Part shown: one piece after another, positions 4,481-7,411 of the stretch | How positions within the stretch are numbered: the stretch's first letter is position 1 | How the letters are laid out: every line of letters starts with the position of its first letter | Assembly: GCA_035715725.1 (NCBI GenBank) | Contig: DASTKT010000023.1 | Coordinates: 1 to 7,411, forward strand | DNA length: 7,411 bases | Direction: 5' to 3' | Source of the DNA: JADGGV01 sp035715725 | GTDB lineage: Bacteria; Gemmatimonadota; Gemmatimonadetes; Longimicrobiales; RSA9 | Program-made: the position numbers and the translations under genes | The notes under the pieces: model-generated | Databases searched by the model: none | Told to the model about the DNA's origin: nothing | The model's input: only the letters and a program-made list of their open reading frames with translations

Positions 4481-6224
4481 TCATCTTTTCCAGGACCGCG
4501 AAGTGCGGCCGGATGTCCACGGGGATCGCCTTCAGGCGGTCGAGGGCGGACTGCATCTCGGGGCGGACGGTGCCGTGCTTCTGCATCAGCTCGCCGGCGG
4601 CGGCGTAGTCGCCGACGGCCTCCATGGTGAGGAGGTCGCGGGCGAGGTCGCGATTGGCGGCGATGAGGTCGTCGACCTTGCCGCCGAACTTGCCGGTGGC
4701 CGGGTCGTAACGGATGGCGCCCTTGTCCCAGAGGTAGTTGAACTGGATGAGGTTGGCCATGCCGTGGGCCTCGCCGGCGCCGAAGCGGGTGCCGCGGAAG
4801 AGGTCGGCGAGGTGGGAGACGAAGGCGCGCTCGACGAAGTCCTTGTCGTAGACGCCCTTCTGCTGGAGCACGGTGAGGTTGTGGAGGCCGGTGACGTCGG
4901 CCTTGGCCTCCTCGATCGCGGAGTAGCGGTCGCGGAGCGCCTTGTTGACGGTGGTCTTCTCGCCGGACCGCAGCGTGATGGCGTGCGGCCCGAGGCCGTG
5001 GGCGAGCTCGTGCATGACGACGTTCGTGAACCACGGCTTGAAGCCGATGTCCGCGGCGAGGGCGGGCTCCAGGACGGCCTGCGCGATGGGTGTCAGGACC
5101 TTGTCGAACTTGGCCTGCGAGACGTTGCGCAGCATCACCTTCTTGGAGCCCTTGCGCTCGATGACGCGGGCGTCGTTCGGGAGGTTGAAGGCCGTGGTCT
5201 GGACGCCGCGGCGCGCGTCGCCGGCGGTGTAGGCCACGTCGACCACGCGGATCGGGCTCTCGAAGGGGCGGTTCGGGTTCTTGTAGCGGTCGTCGAGCGG
5301 AAGGCTGCGCTCGAGGTTCGGCAGCTCGCCCTTGAGGCGCTCGAGCTCGGCGCCTGCGGCGGGGTCGGCGACGGTGATGAAGCTCTCGAACGCGGCCTTG
5401 TAGCCCGCCAGCTCGTCCTCGTAGACCTCGTAGGGGCCGATGGTGGGCTCGACGCGGCTGCCGGTGATGTCCATCCAGGCGACGTCGCTGGCGTAGTAGT
5501 CGTCGCTCAGGAAGGCGGCGGCGCGCTTGTTCAGGAAGTCGGAGAGCGACGCGTTGCGCGAGAGCTTCGCGGCCTCGCGGAGGAGCCCGGCGGCTTCCTC
5601 GAGCTTGTCGTGGTACGCCTTCGAGTACGGGACGGCGACCAGGCCACGATCCTTGCGCTGGATGACGGTGAAGTAGCCGGTGAACGCGTCCTTGTCGGCG
5701 GGGTGGGCCTGGATCCAGGCCTCGAGCTCCTGCTGCGTGAGGTCCGGCGGGTAGAAGCCGGCGCCCTTCGGCTTGGCGCCGACCGCGAGGAACGGCTGCA
5801 TGTGCTCGAGCCGGTCCCACGGGCCGACCATGATGTCGAAGTAGTCGAGGGCGGCATCCTTGCCGGCGCCCTGCTGCGACCGGAGCTGGGCCAGGTAGTC
5901 GGGGTTCTTCGGCGAGACCTGGACGAAGTAGACGTCGTGCAGCACGCGCGACGCGTCCACGAGCTTCGCCAGGACCTGCTTCTCCCAGGGCTGGAGCGTG
6001 GTGGCGTCGAAGTCGAGGGTGGCGGGCGCGAACTGCGCCACGCGGGCGCGCAGCTCCTCGGGCGTGATTCCGGGGGCGAGCATCGGCATCGGTCGGGTGG
6101 AGGTGGCGGCCGCGGGGCCCGTCCGGGCCGAGTTCGCGGCCTGCGCGTCCGGCGACGGGGGGGCACCGGAGGTGCACGCGGCCAGCAGCGCGGCGGCCGG
6201 GAGCACGAGTCGGACGTGTCGCAT
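4470..6224 (-). CDS. Lipoprotein zinc peptidase of the dipeptidyl-peptidase III (M49) family
   Basis: This protein has 584 residues. MRHVRLVLPAAALLAAC is a lipoprotein signal with a clear lipobox and C17, so the protein is probably anchored on the periplasmic side of a membrane; a Pro/Ala/Ser linker follows to about residue 48. The catalytic core has HELAHGLGPH at 405-414 (zinc ligands H405 and H409, catalytic E406) and EEAKAD at 438-443, which supplies the third zinc ligand. This pairing is the M49 signature. Classical DPP III has the hexapeptide HELLGH, so this is a pentapeptide variant. It is also shorter than eukaryotic DPP III (over 700 residues). Family members release dipeptides from peptide N-termini; the substrate here is unknown. 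AGGAG lies 6 nt before the ATG. The gene appears monocistronic, ending toward the bidirectional terminator, and is divergent from the DUF3592 gene. The family is well supported. Confidence 0.88.
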   Translation of the reverse strand: MRHVRLVLPAAALLAACTSGAPPSPDAQAANSARTGPAAATSTRPMPMLAPGITPEELRARVAQFAPATLDFDATTLQPWEKQVLAKLVDASRVLHDVYFVQVSPKNPDYLAQLRSQQGAGKDAALDYFDIMVGPWDRLEHMQPFLAVGAKPKGAGFYPPDLTQQELEAWIQAHPADKDAFTGYFTVIQRKDRGLVAVPYSKAYHDKLEEAAGLLREAAKLSRNASLSDFLNKRAAAFLSDDYYASDVAWMDITGSRVEPTIGPYEVYEDELAGYKAAFESFITVADPAAGAELERLKGELPNLERSLPLDDRYKNPNRPFESPIRVVDVAYTAGDARRGVQTTAFNLPNDARVIERKGSKKVMLRNVSQAKFDKVLTPIAQAVLEPALAADIGFKPWFTNVVMHELAHGLGPHAITLRSGEKTTVNKALRDRYSAIEEAKADVTGLHNLTVLQQKGVYDKDFVERAFVSHLADLFRGTRFGAGEAHGMANLIQFNYLWDKGAIRYDPATGKFGGKVDDLIAANRDLARDLLTMEAVGDYAAAGELMQKHGTVRPEMQSALDRLKAIPVDIRPHFAVLEKMKSW

Positions 6225-6271
6225 GCGGCTCTCCTGTCGGGCGAAAATGGCGGATCCGCTGTCGGCACAGC

Positions 6272-6277
6272 ATGATA
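6272..6277 (-). promoter_or_regulatory. Candidate -10 box for the M49 peptidase gene
   Basis: The minus strand reads TATCAT, 5 of 6 matches to TATAAT, in the middle of the 138-bp gap between the two divergent genes. A start near 6265 would leave a leader of about 40 nt. No good -35 box is visible 16-18 bp upstream (the sequence is GC-only there), so an activator or another sigma factor may be needed, or the match may be chance. Confidence 0.35.
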
Positions 6278-6362
6278 TGCCCGACGGGGCGGGGAGTGCC
6301 AGGGCGCGCGGCGGGACGAGAAGGTTGCCGGGGCGGTCCCGGCGCGTTTAGCGTAGCCCGAC

Positions 6363-6896
6363 ATGGCGACGACAGCCGCGACGCCCGAGAGCTCGACCCA
6401 TGTTCCCCGCCGCGCCCGCCGGGAGGTCTACTGGTTCCTGGCGGCGGTCGGGGCAGGGCTCGTGTTCTTCCTCGCGGTCGGCTTCGCGATGGCGTTCACG
6501 CAGGAACACCGGCTGGCCGTGTACCGGCCGACGCCGGCGTACGTCCTCTCCGCCACCGTGAAGCCGGTGAATCCGGCGGGCTCCGGCACGACGGACACCT
6601 ACCTGCCGGTGGTCCGCTACCGCTACCGGGTCGATGGCCGCACGTACCTGAGTACCCGCGTGACACCGCTGGGGGAGAGCCGGGGCCGAGGCTGGGCGAC
6701 GCGGCTCACGCAGCACTTCCCGCCCGGCGGCCTCGTGCTCGCCTACTACGATCCCTCCGATCCCCACGCCGCCTTTCTCGTCCGCCAGCGCTCCTTCGTC
6801 CCCTACATCTTCATCGGCTGCCCGCTGCTGCTCCTGATCGGCTGGGGGTGGCTCCTCGCGGCCGTGAGCCGCCTCGTGGGCACGGCCGAGGACTGA
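6363..6896 (+). CDS. DUF3592 family membrane protein
   Basis: This protein has 177 residues. A basic N-terminus (RRARR at 16-20) precedes helix 1 (about 23-45), an exported domain of about 100 residues follows, and helix 2 (about 146-168) leads to a short tail. The middle domain has the pattern I associate with DUF3592: VVRYRYRVDGRTYLS (83-97), then a PGG turn, VLAYYDP (125-131) and SDPHAAFLVR (132-141). The function of this family is unknown to me. The ATG has no Shine-Dalgarno (the preceding bases are TAGCGTAGCCCGAC). A weak promoter pair TTGCCG (6325-6330) and TAGCGT (6349-6354) would start transcription within about two bases of the ATG, so the mRNA may be leaderless. The gene is divergent from the M49 peptidase and is followed by a hairpin without a T tract. 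Confidence 0.85.
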   Translation: MATTAATPESSTHVPRRARREVYWFLAAVGAGLVFFLAVGFAMAFTQEHRLAVYRPTPAYVLSATVKPVNPAGSGTTDTYLPVVRYRYRVDGRTYLSTRVTPLGESRGRGWATRLTQHFPPGGLVLAYYDPSDPHAAFLVRQRSFVPYIFIGCPLLLLIGWGWLLAAVSRLVGTAED

Positions 6897-6936
6897 GCCG
6901 GCCGCGACGCGCACGGCTCGTCGCCCGTCGCCTCCG

Positions 6937-6957
6937 GTCGCCGCGCCGCGCGGCGAC
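6937..6957. repeat. GC-rich hairpin downstream of the DUF3592 gene
   Basis: GTCGCCGCG (6937-6945) and CGCGGCGAC (6949-6957) form a perfect 9-bp stem with a 3-nt CCG loop, starting 41 bp after the stop codon. It has no T tract, so it could act as a pause, as 3' end protection, or as part of a Rho-dependent end. A strict intrinsic terminator it is not. Confidence 0.5.
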
Positions 6958-7014
6958 GGTCGATGGCGCCGGCGCTCGCTCACCGCGATCACGCCGGATC
7001 CCACGTAATCCTCC

Positions 7015-7106
7015 CCCGCACGGATCTCCAGGTGGAAGTCCAGCTCCGCGCCGACATCGGCGCGGACGCCCGGACTCACTGCTACCGATCTCTCCGGACT
7101 TGACAA
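7015..7106 (-). pseudogene. Probable remnant of an ADOP-type ABC permease N-terminus
   Basis: On the minus strand a frame reads VRADVGAELDFHLEIRA. This closely resembles the N-terminal motif (DADVDAELxFHLEMRA...) of the MacB/FtsX-like permeases known as ADOP proteins in Acidobacteria and Gemmatimonadetes. The similarity fades within about 15 codons (EDYVGSGVIAV instead of the usual ARG(M/V)SPEEAR), and no permease body follows before the oppositely oriented DUF3592 gene. There is no ATG or ribosome binding site at its start. I interpret it as a relic of a deleted gene; chance resemblance cannot be excluded. Confidence 0.35.
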
Positions 7107-7150
7107 GAAGCACGTTCACGGGCAGGGGCAGGGGCAAGCCGGCGGCCGAT

Positions 7151-7162
7151 TTTTCCGGAAAA
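7151..7162. repeat. Perfect 12-bp palindrome TTTTCCGGAAAA
   Basis: TTTTCCGGAAAA reads the same on both strands and stands out as AT-rich arms in GC-rich surroundings. It is about 100 bp upstream of the candidate promoter at 7249-7275. It may be an operator, but I recognise no regulator for it. Confidence 0.45.
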
Positions 7163-7196
7163 TGGTGCGGTGGGGAGAGGGGGAGGAGGTGGGGTA

Positions 7197-7223
7197 ATGC
7201 CCGGCGGAACGGGGAAGAGATAG
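7197..7223 (+). CDS. Possible 8-codon leader peptide (doubtful)
   Basis: A perfect AGGAGGT (7184-7190) lies 6 nt before an ATG that opens an eight-residue frame (MPGGTGKR) ending in TAG at 7221-7223. The Shine-Dalgarno is the strongest in the window, yet it lies in a purine-rich tract where such a match can arise by chance. The best promoter for the next gene is downstream of it, so it would need a separate upstream transcript. Confidence 0.15.
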   Translation: MPGGTGKR

Positions 7224-7248
7224 TGAGGGCGTGACTTAGGCATGCGGC

Positions 7249-7275
7249 TTGCTTTCGGTTTTTCTTCGGTATAAG
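7249..7275 (+). promoter_or_regulatory. Candidate sigma-70-type promoter of the last gene
   Basis: TATAAG (7270-7275) matches 5 of 6 bases of the -10 consensus, and TTGCTT (7249-7254) is a weak -35 box with a short 15-bp spacer in a T-rich stretch. A start near 7282 leaves a leader of about 50 nt with a 5-bp hairpin (CCACC 7310-7314 with GGTGG 7321-7325). I found no SOS box of the E. coli (CTGT-N8-ACAG) or Gram-positive (GAAC-N4-GTTC) type here. Confidence 0.4.
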
Positions 7276-7334
7276 GTTGAGGGGAGCGGGCGAGCGAGGA
7301 CAATGGGAGCCACCAGCGTCGGTGGTGAGGGCGG

Positions 7335-7411
7335 ATGTCACTGGCAGTCGCGGAGTTACGGAAACGGCTGGAGGAGCGCTACCCGGATGCGCTGCCGCTG
7401 CGGCATGGGAC
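7335..7411 (+). CDS. Probable ImuA/RecA-like protein, 5' end only
   Basis: The frame opens with ATG at 7335 and continues to the right edge (25 complete codons), with GAGGG just upstream (7327-7331, unusually close to the ATG). The start MSLAVAELRKRLEERY followed by PDALPLRHGT resembles the N-terminal helix and linker of ImuA-type RecA homologues, which act with ImuB and DnaE2 in SOS-induced mutagenic DNA synthesis. The ATPase core lies outside the window, so the identity rests on a short segment. A competing ATG at 7303 in another frame gives a Cys/Trp/Arg-rich translation unlike a protein. Confidence 0.5.
   Translation, partial: MSLAVAELRKRLEERYPDALPLRHG

Larger units (their letters stand above)
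6897..7334. other. Non-coding stretch with a gene remnant, palindromes and a promoter
   Basis: No intact gene is visible in these 438 bp. They hold a GC-rich hairpin just after the DUF3592 stop, a probable decayed permease N-terminus on the minus strand (about 7015-7106), a CAGGGG double repeat (about 7125-7136), a 12-bp palindrome, a purine-rich tract with one very short open frame, and a -10 box upstream of the last gene. The composition changes from even GC to a purine-rich plus strand at about 7160. Confidence 0.6.

Noticed and set aside
3658..6273. 871-codon minus-strand frame
   Set aside because: It crosses the kinase gene antisense, the terminator, the nested repeats and the M49 gene out of frame; it is an artefact of GC-rich codons. 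The M49 frame carries the zinc motif and signal peptide.
4308..6275. 655-codon plus-strand frame antisense to the peptidase
   Set aside because: The Gly/Val/Leu/Glu/Asp-rich translation is the classic antisense mirror of a high-GC gene and has no domain.
6348..7106. 252-codon minus-strand frame over the DUF3592 gene
   Set aside because: Only the first ~30 codons look protein-like (the permease relic). The rest is antisense to DUF3592, which has two clear membrane helices and its family pattern.
7303..7411. Alternative start ATG 7303 with GAGGA for the last gene
   Set aside because: It is in a different frame and gives a Cys/Trp/Arg-rich translation; the ribosome-binding-site spacing is only 2 nt.
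1..7411. tRNA, rRNA, CRISPR array, transposase or phage genes
   Set aside because: I saw no cloverleaf, no regularly spaced repeats with unique spacers and no recombinase motifs on either strand.

Overview
The window is very GC-rich (roughly 70%) bacterial chromosomal DNA with extreme third-position GC, two lipoprotein signals and few strong Shine-Dalgarno sites. Three things suggest a Gram-negative soil or environmental lineage such as Gemmatimonadota or Acidobacteriota: a probable remnant of an ADOP-type permease, a DUF3592 protein, and an intergenic GAGTGGGC-repeat/hairpin block of a kind I associate with those genomes. This placement is an inference from style; there is no marker gene here.

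Left part (1-1240, minus strand). A two-gene operon encodes a 101-residue lipoprotein and then a secreted protein that runs off the left edge. Its leader contains what I read as a GEMM / class-I cyclic-di-GMP riboswitch (about 1070-1151, minus strand). The aptamer has a GNRA-capped hairpin, the GCAAAGCC core and a GCCGGGCTACCGA-like 3' part. It is followed by a small hairpin holding the lipoprotein ribosome binding site. The 5' strand of the aptamer's closing stem is perfectly complementary to that ribosome binding site, which suggests translational switching. This is the most interesting item in the window.

Intergenic stretch (1225-1827). It holds a candidate sigma-54 promoter palindrome at its left edge, inverted repeats, a low-complexity GATCGAGATCGG-type repeat block, and an AT-richer segment just before the next gene.

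Middle (1828-4286, plus strand). A NtrC-family response regulator (receiver, sigma-54 AAA+, Fis-type helix-turn-helix) overlaps a four-helix membrane histidine kinase by 37 bp, so the two probably form a cognate pair. The pair ends in a strong bidirectional terminator (4335-4370). Next to it are an 8-bp tandem repeat and a nested inverted-repeat structure (4377-4462).

Right part. A convergent gene (minus strand, 4470-6224) encodes a lipoprotein zinc peptidase of the dipeptidyl-peptidase III (M49) family with a pentapeptide HELAH motif. Divergent from it is a small two-helix DUF3592 membrane protein (6363-6896) that looks leaderless. Then comes a 438-bp non-coding stretch with a probable permease-gene remnant, palindromes and a promoter. 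Last is the start of a gene whose first residues resemble the ImuA/RecA-like SOS mutagenesis protein.

A possible connection, which is inference, is that the sigma-54 activator and kinase control the divergent riboswitch operon through the sigma-54-like site. That operon would then be gated by the two-component signal at transcription and by cyclic di-GMP at translation.
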